Shown here one piece after another: positions 5,468 through 5,524 of a stretch of 5,524 nt of DNA. Origin of the DNA: an uncultured Lachnospiraceae bacterium (GTDB lineage: Bacteria; Bacillota; Clostridia; Lachnospirales; Lachnospiraceae); NCBI GenBank assembly GCA_905203555.1, contig CAJKWK010000087.1, forward strand, positions 1 to 5,524, given 5' to 3'. The notes below the pieces were generated by a model. The model was not told the origin of the DNA and made no database searches. It was given only the letters and a program-made list of their open reading frames with translations. The position numbers and the translations under genes were made by a program. How positions within the stretch are numbered: the first letter of the stretch is position 1; the number at the start of each line of letters is the position of its first letter.

Positions 5468-5524
5468 GTTCTTTCCTCCTGTTGTTCTGCGTTATGCTTT
5501 CTCCGTGCATTTTCGTATTATTTA
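5468..5524 (-). promoter_or_regulatory. ftsH leader with strong ribosome binding site
   Basis: The 57 nt upstream of ftsH contain AGGAGG at 5475-5480, a near-ideal Shine-Dalgarno at 7-nt spacing. The segment is otherwise AT-rich and shows no coding frame that runs cleanly to ftsH. A TAATAC (minus strand, about 5513-5518) could be a -10 box, but its -35 would lie beyond the window, so no promoter is claimed. Confidence 0.6.

Overview
The window looks like a piece of a Firmicutes chromosome, most likely a gut Clostridia/Lachnospiraceae-type genome. This is inferred from the AT-leaning composition, the AGGAGG-type ribosome binding sites, the MobC/MOBP relaxase pair and the FtsH sequence; no rRNA or other marker is present to prove it. 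It holds five intact protein genes: a flavodoxin-like protein, an MmcQ/YjbR-family protein, MobC, a MOBP-type relaxase and FtsH. It also holds the 3' end of a helix-turn-helix regulator at the left edge and a stretch of gene remnants.

Layout. Positions 1-43 are the last codons of a plus-strand XRE-like regulator, followed by a hairpin terminator at 57-86. Positions 101-906 are a two-gene minus-strand operon (MmcQ/YjbR then flavodoxin, with an ATGA overlap). A 250-bp divergent intergenic region (907-1156) carries a likely minus-strand promoter and, next to mobC, a block of inverted repeats that is a good candidate for an origin of transfer. Positions 1157-2805 are mobC and the relaxase gene, overlapping by 34 nt, followed by a hairpin terminator. 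From 2806 to 3652 there is no intact gene. That stretch contains the 3' tail of a second HTH regulator, a perfect 15-bp inverted repeat, the C-terminal end of an endonuclease/exonuclease/phosphatase (EEP) family gene on the minus strand, the C-terminal end of an IS4-like transposase on the plus strand with its own terminator, and another imperfect inverted repeat. Positions 3653-5467 are a complete ftsH on the minus strand with a strong ribosome binding site.

How it fits together. mobC, the relaxase and the inverted-repeat block form a compact mobilization cassette: MobC and the relaxase would assemble on the repeats, nick one strand and lead it into a conjugation machine supplied by another element. 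No integrase, recombinase, replication gene or coupling protein is visible, so this is either the inner part of an integrative mobilizable element whose ends lie elsewhere, or a stranded remnant. The truncated HTH, EEP and transposase fragments to its right suggest an insertion and decay hotspot between two housekeeping-like loci. I found no convincing undescribed system. The points most worth checking are the oriT-like repeats, the unexplained perfect inverted repeat at 2911-2949, and the mosaic of truncated genes.
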